The notes beneath the pieces were generated by a model. It made no database searches and had not been told where the DNA came from. It saw only the letters and a program-made list of their open reading frames with translations. Shown piece by piece: positions 27,959-36,478 of a stretch of 64,000 bases of DNA; positions within the stretch are counted from its first letter, which is position 1; every line of letters begins with the position of its first letter. The stretch comes from Candidatus Gallimonas merdae. Lineage in GTDB: Bacteria > Bacillota > Clostridia > Christensenellales > Borkfalkiaceae. The position numbers and the translations under genes were made by a program. Location: NCBI GenBank assembly GCA_904419525.1, contig CAJFRT010000001.1, positions 1 to 64,000 of the forward strand, given 5' to 3'.

Positions 27959-28681
27959 TCATGCAACCGACTGACTCACCGCGTAATCGCAAAGGTACTT
28001 TGCCGCTTCTTTTATCGTTTCATCGCCGGTATATTTCTCGGCAACCCATTTGAGCGCATTCGGATCCAGCATGATCATATCGCCGAGCGTCCTGCCGTTA
28101 TACTTGACGATCGGGCACGGTTTTTGGCTGGCCAGTCTGAACCTCTCCTCCGGAGTGAGTTCAGGAGGCGGAGGTTCCAACGTCTTTCTTCCGGAAACGG
28201 CAGCGTTCTCCTTTTCCGACTGCATCACGGCTGACGCCATGTGCCCGTCTGTCATGGTTTCCACGACGTCTTCGCCCGCCAAATCGAACTGTAATCCGAA
28301 TCCGGCATTCCGAAGCGCTACGCCGATTGCAGCCGTTTGCGCCCAGCCTCTTACCGAGACAAATCCGTCTGCCAAAGGTGCCCTGTACGCCGTTCCTTCG
28401 GCAAGAAACATTGTCTCCTCACCTTTATAATCGCAATACACTCTCGCGGTCGCAACAAAACCTTCTCCTTCCCGTTCCACTTTGACAGAGACCTTGCCCT
28501 TTTCATACTTCAATCGAAACCATGCCAGCCGTATGACAACAGGCAGATATTTTCGGGTTTCGTTTGTTTTCAGATCCGTGTATTCGATGGCGAATTGCGA
28601 CGGGTCGAAACCATCGACCGCATTGATTTTTTCTATTACGGCAAGAGCCGCTTTCATTTCATTCGAGTTGTTCTGACTCAT
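27959..28681 (-). CDS. Candidate single-strand annealing / replication-associated protein
   Basis: 240 residues, AGGAGG upstream. YLPVVIRLAWFRLKYEKG near residue 45 followed by a beta-rich stretch and GWAQTAAIGVALRNAGFG near 120 matches a pattern seen in phage Rad52-like or annealing-associated proteins (L-P-V-x-x-R-L-x-W-F-R, then a Gly/Ala helix). The C-terminal 45 residues (GRTLGDMIMLDPNALKWVAEKY) resemble the short DUF3820/exonuclease-X-C-type module. Its position between primase and helicase genes supports a recombination role. Inference from motifs only. Confidence 0.5.
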   Translation of the reverse strand: MSQNNSNEMKAALAVIEKINAVDGFDPSQFAIEYTDLKTNETRKYLPVVIRLAWFRLKYEKGKVSVKVEREGEGFVATARVYCDYKGEETMFLAEGTAYRAPLADGFVSVRGWAQTAAIGVALRNAGFGLQFDLAGEDVVETMTDGHMASAVMQSEKENAAVSGRKTLEPPPPELTPEERFRLASQKPCPIVKYNGRTLGDMIMLDPNALKWVAEKYTGDETIKEAAKYLCDYAVSQSVA

Positions 28682-28693
28682 TCTGACCTCCTT

Positions 28694-29137
28694 TTAGATT
28701 TGTACAAACGTATCTCTGTATTTTATCCAGACAGATAATACCGCCTGAACAGACGAATTAAAGTTCTGCTTATATGTTTCCTTCGTCGCTGCGCTGAAAC
28801 TTCCGAAACGCTTGTGCATGTCCGAGATGATGCGTTCGAGAGCGTTATGTGCCGTATCGCGCCGTTTTTCACTCTCTTCATCCACCTTCGACCCGAAACG
28901 CTGCTCGGTGAGCAGTGCCTTGACGCGCGCCGCGGCGATCTGGTAATGGTATCCCATCTCCCGCGTATTCATTGTCACGGGCGCTGTTATGCAGAGCATC
29001 CTAAAGTTTTCCAAAACCGCGATGCGGTATGACAGTTCCTGCAAAACAATGATCGAAGTGAGCGGCAGAGTAGCCGTATCGACTTGCTTGTTGTATTCCG
29101 TCTGCCTTTCTCTGTATTGGTCCAAAATATTTGCCAT
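28694..29137 (-). CDS. Unrecognised helical protein of the replication module
   Basis: 147 residues from the ATG at 29135-29137 with AAGGAG nine bases upstream (an extension to 29230 overlaps the helicase gene and is rejected). It starts MANILDQYRERQTEYNKQ and looks entirely alpha-helical, with no cysteine clusters, signal or membrane segments. Located between the helicase and annealing-candidate genes, so a DNA-metabolism accessory role is possible, but no family is recognised. Confidence 0.75.
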   Translation of the reverse strand: MANILDQYRERQTEYNKQVDTATLPLTSIIVLQELSYRIAVLENFRMLCITAPVTMNTREMGYHYQIAAARVKALLTEQRFGSKVDEESEKRRDTAHNALERIISDMHKRFGSFSAATKETYKQNFNSSVQAVLSVWIKYRDTFVQI

Positions 29138-29150
29138 TTTCTTTGTCTCC

Positions 29151-31331
29151 TTAATTTTGATTTTTGATTTCTTTGAGTCGTTCCGCCAGACACGTCCCTC
29201 TTCGTTCCGTGTCCGTGCGTTTGATCGCAATGCACAGTGCCCTTCGCTCGCCGACGATGATGACCTTCTTTTTCCCGCGCGTGATCGCCGTGTAGATAAG
29301 AGGCCTTGTCAGCATCACGGAATGAGCGCGCTGCAGATTAATGATCACCGTGTTGTACTCAGAGCCCTGCGACTTATGGACAGTCGAGGCGTATCCGAGG
29401 TCGAGCATTTCCAAGTCGGACGCGTCATACTCTTTCAGGCGTCCGTCCCCGAAGTCGATGTACAAGGTCACATCGTCTCCGTCGGAAATAATCCTCTTGA
29501 TGTAGCCGATGTCGCCGTTGCTGACATCCTCGTGATTTTTCACCTGCATGACCTTATCTCCGAGTCTGAAAACCTTTCTGCCGGACGAAACTTCCGGTTT
29601 GCCTGCATCGGGCAGATTGATAGCCGCCTGCAGCTGTTCGTTCAGCGCGTTTACGCCGGTCTCTGTCTTTTGCCGATACGGAGAAAGAAGAGCCACATTG
29701 TCCAGCCCGCATTCCGATACCTCTTCAAGAAAAAGCTGAGAGATCGTTTTAGCGGACTCGGCAATGTCCGGCGAGTCGATAAACCGAAAATCCTCGCCGT
29801 ACTCGAGCCCCACGTTTCCGTGCCTGATCAGTTTCGCATTCGTCGCGATACGGCTGCCGCTGCTTTGACGAAAGACTTTATCGAGGCGCACTACGGGAAT
29901 GCAGCCGCTGGCAATCATCTCACTCAGCACTGCACCCGGTCCTACGGAAGGAAGTTGGTCTGCATCTCCGATCAGAACGATCTGCGTACCGCTGTCGATT
30001 GCGTTGAAAAGTTTTCCTGCCAGGTAAATATCCAGCATAGACACCTCATCGACCAAAACAAGGTCGGCATTGATGCTCTGCGGCTCGCCGTATTTTCCGT
30101 CATTCCCGGCAAACAGTCCAAGCGCCTTATGTACGGTCGAGGCAGGAAATTCCGTTGCCTGTTCCAGCCGCCTTGCCGCGCGGCCTGTCGGCGCGCAACA
30201 GCAAACCGTAGCCGACGGATGTATTCTGCAATATATCTGCAGCAGTGCCTTTTGTATCAGCGTTTTCCCCGTTCCGGGGCCGCCGGTTATGATAGACAGG
30301 CTGTTTGTCAGCGCTGTTTTGATTGCTACCCGCTGTTCCGTCGCAAAGGTGAGCCCAAGCGATTTTTCCGTATCGAATATTTCCTTATCCAAATCATAAA
30401 AAATTCCGTCGGAAATATCCTCAACGTGCCCGCTCAATAACAGAGCCAGAGAGTTTTCAGCCGCGTCAGTCTCTGCACGATATACCATATCGTGATAGCA
30501 CACAAGCTGATGGCTGTAAATCAGGCGCATTGCCCTGTTTGCCACCATTTCCTCCGTCAGTTCGGGAGTCTGCAGCAATTGAAGGCATCCGTCAATAAAC
30601 TGATGTTTGTCCATGCACACATGCCCGCGCATCTCGGCTTCCGTGAGCGTGTATAACAGCGCAGCGTCAACCCTGTCCGTAGATAAGTCCGAAAAACCCA
30701 TGCTCTTCGCTATCTTATCCGCCGTATTGAATCCGACGCCTGCCAGCTCACACAGCCTGTACGGTTGCGTTTTCAGGATCTCCATCGTGCGGTTCTTGTA
30801 CTCGCTGTACAGTTTCACGGCACGGTTCGCCGTGATACCGTACGGGACAAGAAAGGCAACGACGTCGCGAGCGGCGCGGTTTGAGAGATACGAGTCCTTG
30901 ATTTTTTGCAGCTTTGTTTCGCTGATCCCGCTGATCGTGAGCAGCTTTTCCGGTTCTTTATCGAGAACATCGAGCGCAGTGTCGCCGAAAGCCTCATAAA
31001 TGCGTTCAGCGATGACCTTGCCTATCCCTTTGATTTGTCCTGACGCGAGATATGCCACAATTGCATTTCTTGTCGGAGCGACGACCTCGTCATACATTTC
31101 GACTTCGTACTGCATCCCGTGCTTTGCGGACCGACTCCATTTGCCGTGCATGTCGTACCGCAAATCGCTGACGATAGGAAGACAGTATCCAACCGCTTTG
31201 ATTTGTTCGAGCCTGCGCCCGTTGGAATCCAGCACCCGTTCACATGGGCGGTAGAGCGCTATCATATAACTGCCCGCCTCGATCATCTTTTCCTCCTTCG
31301 GATAAAGGAGTTTTGTAAATTCGCAAAGCAT
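29151..31331 (-). CDS. RecD2-like superfamily 1B DNA helicase
   Basis: 726 residues from the ATG at 31329-31331, GGGAGG six bases before; a GTG two codons earlier overlaps the upstream stop. Helix-hairpin-helix segments (IKGIGKVIAERIYEAFG, LLTISGISETKLQKI, LCELAGVGFNTADKI) occupy residues 100-220. Walker A is GGPGTGKT (about 350), Walker B LVDEVSML (about 428), then GDADQLPSVGPG, and STVHKSQGSEY and TAITRGKKKV near the C-terminus. This is a 5'-3' helicase as in RecD2/TraA-type proteins, likely for element replication or repair. Confidence 0.9.
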   Translation of the reverse strand: MLCEFTKLLYPKEEKMIEAGSYMIALYRPCERVLDSNGRRLEQIKAVGYCLPIVSDLRYDMHGKWSRSAKHGMQYEVEMYDEVVAPTRNAIVAYLASGQIKGIGKVIAERIYEAFGDTALDVLDKEPEKLLTISGISETKLQKIKDSYLSNRAARDVVAFLVPYGITANRAVKLYSEYKNRTMEILKTQPYRLCELAGVGFNTADKIAKSMGFSDLSTDRVDAALLYTLTEAEMRGHVCMDKHQFIDGCLQLLQTPELTEEMVANRAMRLIYSHQLVCYHDMVYRAETDAAENSLALLLSGHVEDISDGIFYDLDKEIFDTEKSLGLTFATEQRVAIKTALTNSLSIITGGPGTGKTLIQKALLQIYCRIHPSATVCCCAPTGRAARRLEQATEFPASTVHKALGLFAGNDGKYGEPQSINADLVLVDEVSMLDIYLAGKLFNAIDSGTQIVLIGDADQLPSVGPGAVLSEMIASGCIPVVRLDKVFRQSSGSRIATNAKLIRHGNVGLEYGEDFRFIDSPDIAESAKTISQLFLEEVSECGLDNVALLSPYRQKTETGVNALNEQLQAAINLPDAGKPEVSSGRKVFRLGDKVMQVKNHEDVSNGDIGYIKRIISDGDDVTLYIDFGDGRLKEYDASDLEMLDLGYASTVHKSQGSEYNTVIINLQRAHSVMLTRPLIYTAITRGKKKVIIVGERRALCIAIKRTDTERRGTCLAERLKEIKNQN

Positions 31332-31333
31332 CC

Positions 31334-31873
31334 TCACCCTCCCAAAAACAAATGCGGTTGTAACCCGTCATTCTTTTTGTCAGGCATAAGACTGCCCAGA
31401 AACGGATGTTCCGATTCCGTATATACCTTCTGTGTATCCCCGTCGGCTTCTTCAACGAGCTGTTTCACTTCCCGGAAAAGAGAACTGTCAAAAACATAGA
31501 TAATCTTTCCGTACTTGGCGGCATGAGTAATTTCGTTCCTCATACCTTCGCTCAGAATGTTTCCGCAAACGAGCATAACATCGCAGAGTTCCAACAGTTT
31601 CAACCCGAACCAAAGCGCCAACCGGCGTTCGTCGGGGATGCTGTCGTCGAGCAATAAAGGAAGATAGGCATGCGGCGCGTATGCGGAATAGTTCATTTTG
31701 GATACGGCATAGGCCATATAATCCCTTGCCCTGTTCATGTTTCGATATATCCCGAGCGGGTTATCTGCTCTCAAGGGAGAGCAGATATACGCACGCTTAC
31801 GGTTTGTTCTGTCCGTGAAAAAAAGTTTTTCCTGGATGAAATCGGGAACATCGGATTCTAAAAATTCTTTCAT
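31334..31873 (-). CDS. Nucleoside 2-deoxyribosyltransferase-like protein (DUF4406/DUF7768 type)
   Basis: 179 residues, AGGAGG upstream. RAYICSPLRADNPLG near residue 27, YAPHAYLPLLLDD near 65 and LELCDVMLVCGNILSEGMRNEI near 93 follow the Rossmann-like plan of deoxyribosyltransferase relatives common in phages. The helicase gene starts three bases after its stop. The family may salvage or modify nucleotides; the exact reaction is not evident. Confidence 0.65.
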   Translation of the reverse strand: MKEFLESDVPDFIQEKLFFTDRTNRKRAYICSPLRADNPLGIYRNMNRARDYMAYAVSKMNYSAYAPHAYLPLLLDDSIPDERRLALWFGLKLLELCDVMLVCGNILSEGMRNEITHAAKYGKIIYVFDSSLFREVKQLVEEADGDTQKVYTESEHPFLGSLMPDKKNDGLQPHLFLGG

Positions 31874-31888
31874 GTTCTTCCTCCTACA

Positions 31889-32926
31889 TTATTTTGCCTG
31901 AACGGATACTTTCAGCTTGCGGCTCTCCGTCGTTTTACAGAGGCTGCTATAAATTGCCGGATAATTCTTTTTCAGTGCAGTTGTATCCGTCCTGCTTGAT
32001 TTTTTTGTAACGAAGTCGATGAGTATCTTGTCCGTTGTGCTTTCCAGCACCCCGTGTTCATGACGCTCCATCAACTCCGCAATTCGAACAGATTGTTGTT
32101 CTACCTCCTCTTCGATTTTACTGATTTCTGATTTGTACATCTCTTTCTTCTCCTGCAGCGCGAGAATCTTCCTAAGCGACGGCTCGTACGTTCTCGGCAA
32201 TTCAATCGTTGCAAGATCCGGATCGCTGGCGCCGTAAATCCGGGCAAGCGATTCCAATGCAAGTTTCGGCGCGATGTTCTCCATCGTCGGAGGCACGTCG
32301 TTTTCCAGACTCCAAACCCATCGGTCGAGTTTTTCGAATATCATATCTTCCTTTGCCTTATCGCGGTACAGCCTCGGATGCACGAAGTCGGTATCAGGGT
32401 TGTTTCCCCAAAATGCAGAAAAGTCCCCGTAACTGACATCTGCCACCGCTAAATAAAAACGAAGCTGCAACTCATAATATAATGGGTATGCTCCGTCCGC
32501 CCACGAAGAAGCCTTGTGATACGTCGTCGTCTTGCATTCGAGGATCCCCGGCTCACTGTCTTCTTTGCGGATTATCCTCCTGTCGAAGTTAGCAAGCGCA
32601 TACGGATGGTCTGCGTGCTGATACAGGAACGTGTCATCAATGACGATATTCCCTGTGGCGTCAGCATAGAGCTGCGCAGCAATCGGTTCGAGAAGATGCC
32701 CCATCTTCAGCTGTGCTGCATTGATTTTATCTGCCGGTTTCATCTGCCCTTTTTTGATCTTCCAAAGTTCCAGCGGCGTCATCCACGGTGATACCCCGAA
32801 AATCGCCGCCACATCGCTGCCGCCGACCGTATAAGGGATATCCCCCTTCGGACCGTGCATACGACAATCCAGCCAGCGCGACTCGGTCATGCCCTTGGTG
32901 TCGCATAAAATGACCGGCGCGCTCAT
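31889..32926 (-). CDS. YqaJ-like viral recombinase/exonuclease
   Basis: 345 residues. DIPYTVGGSDVAAIFGVSPWMTPLELW (region 28-55) is the YqaJ entry motif; LLEPIAAQLYAD, YALANFDRRII and PGILECKTTTY give the Glu, Asp and Glu-x-Lys catalytic set of the PD-(D/E)XK nuclease fold, and YYELQLRFYLAV holds the Gln helix. It would resect duplex DNA for single-strand annealing with a partner protein. Its ATG overlaps the upstream stop by one base (TGATG), so it is translationally coupled. A coiled-coil-like segment lies near residue 245. Confidence 0.88.
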   Translation of the reverse strand: MSAPVILCDTKGMTESRWLDCRMHGPKGDIPYTVGGSDVAAIFGVSPWMTPLELWKIKKGQMKPADKINAAQLKMGHLLEPIAAQLYADATGNIVIDDTFLYQHADHPYALANFDRRIIRKEDSEPGILECKTTTYHKASSWADGAYPLYYELQLRFYLAVADVSYGDFSAFWGNNPDTDFVHPRLYRDKAKEDMIFEKLDRWVWSLENDVPPTMENIAPKLALESLARIYGASDPDLATIELPRTYEPSLRKILALQEKKEMYKSEISKIEEEVEQQSVRIAELMERHEHGVLESTTDKILIDFVTKKSSRTDTTALKKNYPAIYSSLCKTTESRKLKVSVQAK

Positions 32927-34068
32927 CAGTAATTTACCGCCTTTGCAAGGTCATATTCTTCCCAGTCCATCGAAAGCGTCCTCGCAATGCTTTCTTCGAC
33001 GAGAAGGATTTTGCTCTGCGGCGTTTTTTCTGCCTTAAGATTAAATTGAATCTCCTGAAGCGCCATAAATACATCATGCGCTGTCGCAGGGCCACCACCG
33101 TTCGAGGCTTCGAACATGCGTACTGCTTCCAATGCCGCCTTTTTCGGTAGGCTGAGCTTTTTACAGATCCTGGTCATCGCGTTGACCGGATAGCTCAACC
33201 ACACCTGCGCCAGATCCTGCAATTTGCCGATGCTGTCGCCGAACTGCGCAAAGAGTTGATCCAGCGCCCTTTCGAAGTTTTCGATCTTATTGTGGTTGCG
33301 ATGGTCGACCGAAATGCAGCTCCCGATATGGATAGGCATTTCACCGCCCAGAAGAAGCGCCGATACTTTAGCCGACGCAACGCCCGTATCCGATGTTGTG
33401 AAACGAATGCCGGGGATAAGCTTGTCTGCTATATGTGGCTTCCCTGTATGGGAAAGCATCTTCTTGTACGCGCCGAGAAGACTTTCCTTTTGCTTGGGGA
33501 ACTCCCATATTCCGCTTGTGACGGAATGGTCGCTGTACCCTTCTTTGAATACGTTGCCGGGGAATCGCAAATCGAGTTTCGCCTGCAAAGTCTTTATAAG
33601 CTCATCGATAGGCAGTATCGAATAATCGGAATCGTCGCCCGAATGCACGGCGGAGACCTTTTCGTCCCTGACGAGTACGAGAGCGTCGCGCTTGAAGAGC
33701 TGAAGACATGTATTCAGAACGTCTGCAAGCTCCTGTTTTTTCAGCTTCGGAAGCGCCGTCCCGCTGATCTTTGCCCTACCGAGCAAGCTGCGGTATGCGG
33801 TTTCGCGTACGGGATAGTATTCGCCGTTCACACGAATCGCTAGACCGAGGTTTGCCATCGTATCGTAGACCGCGTCTTTACTGATGCCCGGAGCAAACTT
33901 GTCGTTCGCTGCAAGAGGCGACGCCAGATCCAACGGCTCCACGTACAGGTCTTTGACCGGACATCGCGTCCAAAGGCTTGATTCTGATTGTGACTCATGG
34001 TATCCGAGCATTGCCGGATATGAACTGAACGTTGTTGAGTAACAATCCTGAAATCTTTCTTGTTCCAT
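32926..34068 (-). CDS. DUF932-like element protein
   Basis: 380 residues from the ATG at 34066-34068 with AAGGAG eight bases before. SYPAMLGYHESQSESSLWTRCP opens the protein; GYSDHSVTSGIWEFPKQ, GIRFTTSDTGVASAKVSALLL and ISVDHRNHNKIENFERALDQLF follow, a plan like the DUF932 proteins of phages and conjugative elements. No catalytic motif is evident. It is the first gene after the 34.1-34.35 kb leader and starts the DNA-metabolism operon. Family call is tentative. Confidence 0.55.
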   Translation of the reverse strand: MEQERFQDCYSTTFSSYPAMLGYHESQSESSLWTRCPVKDLYVEPLDLASPLAANDKFAPGISKDAVYDTMANLGLAIRVNGEYYPVRETAYRSLLGRAKISGTALPKLKKQELADVLNTCLQLFKRDALVLVRDEKVSAVHSGDDSDYSILPIDELIKTLQAKLDLRFPGNVFKEGYSDHSVTSGIWEFPKQKESLLGAYKKMLSHTGKPHIADKLIPGIRFTTSDTGVASAKVSALLLGGEMPIHIGSCISVDHRNHNKIENFERALDQLFAQFGDSIGKLQDLAQVWLSYPVNAMTRICKKLSLPKKAALEAVRMFEASNGGGPATAHDVFMALQEIQFNLKAEKTPQSKILLVEESIARTLSMDWEEYDLAKAVNY

Positions 34069-34078
34069 AATAACTACT

Positions 34079-34322
34079 CCTTTGATTTTATTTAGCGGAA
34101 TACCGCCATGAATATAACAAAAGCCGCCGGTCACGAGGATAACCGACGGCTTGTGTCCTGAAATGGATAAGAAACAAAAAAGCCGGCATCCACGAATGAA
34201 TGCCGGCTTTTACCCCTTTTTGAGGCATGAAAAAAGTGCCGTTTGCATATTGACTGCAAATGGCACTATGATAACTCGGATAAATGTGTCTGAGAGACTC
34301 AAACGAGAAACTTTGTACTGAT
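34079..34322 (-). promoter_or_regulatory. Leader C: structured 5' leader with three tandem terminators
   Basis: About 240 bases between the promoter and the ribosome site. On the minus strand it starts AGTTTCTCG, has TTATCCGAGTTATC, then terminator C1, C2 and C3, and ends with a small hairpin GGCGGTATTCCGC (near 34095-34107) ahead of AAAGGAG. The start, the GTTATC segment, C1 and the pre-RBS hairpin are shared with leaders A (48.2 kb) and B (56.6 kb); C2 and C3 are extra. Confidence 0.7.
34121..34267 (-). terminator. Three tandem terminator hairpins C1-C3 in leader C
   Basis: C1: stem 34235-34247 with 34255-34267, then TTTTTT. C2: stem 34179-34189 with 34200-34210, then TTTTTTG. C3: stem 34121-34131 with 34142-34152 (one G-U pair), then TTGTTAT. 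All lie between the promoter and the first start codon. Confidence 0.75.
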
Positions 34323-34351
34323 ATTATAACAAATTTTAAGAACTCCGTCAA
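34323..34351 (-). promoter_or_regulatory. Promoter of leader C (TTGACG-17-TATAAT)
   Basis: TTGACG (34346-34351), 17-base spacer, TATAAT (34323-34328). The same -35, spacing and -10 recur at leaders A and B. Confidence 0.8.
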
Positions 34352-34386
34352 CCCTTTTTCAAGAAACAGATAATTCTTTTTGTTTT

Positions 34387-34415
34387 ATTATATCGCATGT
34401 TATATAAAGTGTCAA
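34387..34415 (-). promoter_or_regulatory. Second, upstream consensus promoter (TTGACA-17-TATAAT)
   Basis: TTGACA (34410-34415), 17 bases, TATAAT (34387-34392), a perfect sigma-A consensus 64 bases upstream of the leader C promoter and in the same direction. Confidence 0.75.
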
Positions 34416-34507
34416 GCCCTTTCTTTTAAATTGAATTCAAGTTTTATATAAAAGCCATTTAATGTCAACGATAATTCAATCACTAAGTATTCCCTTAACT
34501 AAATCGT

Positions 34508-34550
34508 AAGCCGAAGAGGTTTCCGCAAAGTGCGGGTATCTCTTCGGCTT
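34508..34550. terminator. Terminator-like hairpin after the methylase gene
   Basis: Perfect 11-bp stem (34508-34518 with 34540-34550) with an inner CCGCA/TGCGG stem. It lies 20 bases after the methylase stop; the U-run on the minus strand is poor (ACGATTT), so termination strength is uncertain. Confidence 0.5.
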
Positions 34551-34569
34551 GATTAGCATTTTTAAAAGT

Positions 34570-35499
34570 TTAAACGTGTCTGCTTTTGTTTCTCTTTATC
34601 AGTTGCCATACACCCTTCTCCGTTTGACAAAACCAATCTGGATAGGAATACAGTGTTTGGCGGACTTTCTCTTTCCACCATCTGTTTTGCTTTGCTTTTT
34701 TGTACGGCTCAATCTGCGCATATAGATGAGAGAGCGAGATTTTCCCCTTTTCCTCCATCACGCCCGCTACAACATCTTTCCATGTAGCGCCCGGCATATC
34801 GCGGACATCCGCTTCGATGCACTTTGTTGCCAATATCGGGATCACCAACGGATTGTCTTTCCGAACGATCATGACATATTCGTGCAGAATCGGAATAAAC
34901 GATCCGCTATAATGCATGTTATCCGAAAAGCAGTTATGCTGCGCTTTGATGATGATATTTTCAAGTGTACCCGGTTTCACGATTTCGGAAAGCATACTGT
35001 ACAGTTTGCCCTTTTTCTTGATGTCGCCCATAAGTACAGCCATTCTTCCGCCCCTTTCCAAAGCGCTAAATTGTTTCATCATCGCATAATTCATTGCCTT
35101 GACAAAGCGAGACCACTCAGGGATGCGAGACAAATCAAGTTCCCTCGGATCGTATCCGTAACGGCTCTGCACGTCAGCCGCCTTATACATCACGTCTGAA
35201 TACACGACGATATCCCAGTACGGCGGATGCCAGAAAATGAACTCCGGCCGCTCGGGTACTTCGCTGTTCATGATGTCAAAACCGCTGTGCAGATCATACA
35301 GGTGGCTCACGATCCCGCATTTGTCGGCAGCGGCTTTTGTGGTGCCGCTGCCGCACATATAATCGCAGATTTCGTGCGGATGAAAGAACCCTATCAGATC
35401 CTCGATGAGTTTTGGCGAACAATTTCCGCGGTATCTGTTTGAACCGCCCTCGCCGCGCTCCGGATACGACACAATGGAAGTAAGTGTTCTCGTACTCAT
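34570..35499 (-). CDS. Orphan DNA methyltransferase-like protein (N4/N6 amino-methylase type)
   Basis: 309 residues, GAGG eight bases before the ATG, four-base overlap with the upstream gene. ICDYMCGSGTTKAAADKCG near residue 45 is the AdoMet-binding motif I; FIFWHPPYW near 90 is motif IV, here HPPYW instead of the usual D/N/S-PPY. RMAVLMGDIKKKG and an ISLSHLYAQIEPYKKAKQN C-terminal helix follow. No restriction gene is adjacent, so it is a stand-alone modifier, probably to protect or mark element DNA. The His in motif IV is unusual and could alter activity. Confidence 0.7.
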   Translation of the reverse strand: MSTRTLTSIVSYPERGEGGSNRYRGNCSPKLIEDLIGFFHPHEICDYMCGSGTTKAAADKCGIVSHLYDLHSGFDIMNSEVPERPEFIFWHPPYWDIVVYSDVMYKAADVQSRYGYDPRELDLSRIPEWSRFVKAMNYAMMKQFSALERGGRMAVLMGDIKKKGKLYSMLSEIVKPGTLENIIIKAQHNCFSDNMHYSGSFIPILHEYVMIVRKDNPLVIPILATKCIEADVRDMPGATWKDVVAGVMEEKGKISLSHLYAQIEPYKKAKQNRWWKEKVRQTLYSYPDWFCQTEKGVWQLIKRNKSRHV

Positions 35500-36002
35500 A
35501 GATTTATCCTCGCAAGGTTCGCTTTGAGCTTTCCCTGAATCTCTTCCGGAATATCGCGGTCAAGGATCGCTTTTACCCTATCGCTCAGATGACAGACGGA
35601 ATCGGCCGGGCTGTAAAGCACCGATTTGACAAAGACTGCGTCAGGTATCGTGCTGCCCTTTCCCTTTACAATATCCGTCTGTATCTTTTCAGGCTCGGCT
35701 GCATCGACGACCTCGTCAAGCATATTCGCAATCAATTCGCCATTCAGATACACGTCAGCTGCACCGATGCGGTTACGCCTGACATCAAAGACGTACCTTT
35801 TTCGCTTGTGCGTCTTTTCGATTTTCGCGCCGCGCAAAACGGCGATCTCGTCATTCTGCCGCAGGATCGCATCTTCGACGATGAACAATATCTGATGATA
35901 CAGCTCATCTTCGCAGTTCATGGTTTCCCATAACAGGTCGCGGAAACGATGGAGCTGCGCAAGGCGCTCCATTGCCGCCTTCAATTTTTCTTGTTTATCC
36001 AT
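35496..36002 (-). CDS. Unrecognised protein upstream of the methylase
   Basis: 168 residues from the ATG at 36000-36002 with AAGGAG 11 bases upstream. The N-terminal third is helical (MDKQEKLKAAMERLAQLHRF), the middle is basic (THKRKRYVFDVRRNRIG) and the end is LDRDIPEEIQGKLKANL. No motif or membrane segment seen. Overlaps the methylase start by four bases, so the two are translated together. Confidence 0.7.
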   Translation of the reverse strand: MDKQEKLKAAMERLAQLHRFRDLLWETMNCEDELYHQILFIVEDAILRQNDEIAVLRGAKIEKTHKRKRYVFDVRRNRIGAADVYLNGELIANMLDEVVDAAEPEKIQTDIVKGKGSTIPDAVFVKSVLYSPADSVCHLSDRVKAILDRDIPEEIQGKLKANLARINL

Positions 36003-36025
36003 TCTTGATACTTCTCCTTTGAATT

Positions 36026-36478
36026 TTATTTTGCAGTTGAAAAGTTTCGGCTGTTCAACCAAACCAATTTTAGCCCTACTGCCGTGATAATGCCTGCAAG
36101 CTCGCCGCAGGCACGCATTGCGTCAAAATCGTCCGACAATGTTTTAAGCGTTCCGATATAATACCGCCGGCCGTCTTCCGGATCAGGTTCAATGCCTAAA
36201 TCGCCATGCAGGGAAACTTCGATATAGATGCCCTCGCAGGATCCGAAATGCGCAACGCATTCGACATCAAATTCGAAATCTCGAATCTTCTCTTTGCTGC
36301 ACCATTGATACTGTTCTGCCAAGCAGTAGTCGAGGCTCAGTTTTCCGTCGAAAACATAGCGTTTTGTTTCGTCGGTAAAGAATATCTGCCTTACGGTGTT
36401 TATGATTTCCTCAAACAGCTCCGGCGGAGTAAGCCGCTTTTTTTCGTCGTAGGCGGGAATCAATGTGTCAATGTTCAT
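36026..36478 (-). CDS. Unrecognised acidic protein
   Basis: 150 residues, AGGAGGA upstream. Contains RLTPPELFEEIINTVRQIFF and a beta-rich middle (EGIYIEVSLHGDLGIEPD). No family recognised. Its start overlaps the preceding gene by 11 bases. Confidence 0.7.
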   Translation of the reverse strand: MNIDTLIPAYDEKKRLTPPELFEEIINTVRQIFFTDETKRYVFDGKLSLDYCLAEQYQWCSKEKIRDFEFDVECVAHFGSCEGIYIEVSLHGDLGIEPDPEDGRRYYIGTLKTLSDDFDAMRACGELAGIITAVGLKLVWLNSRNFSTAK

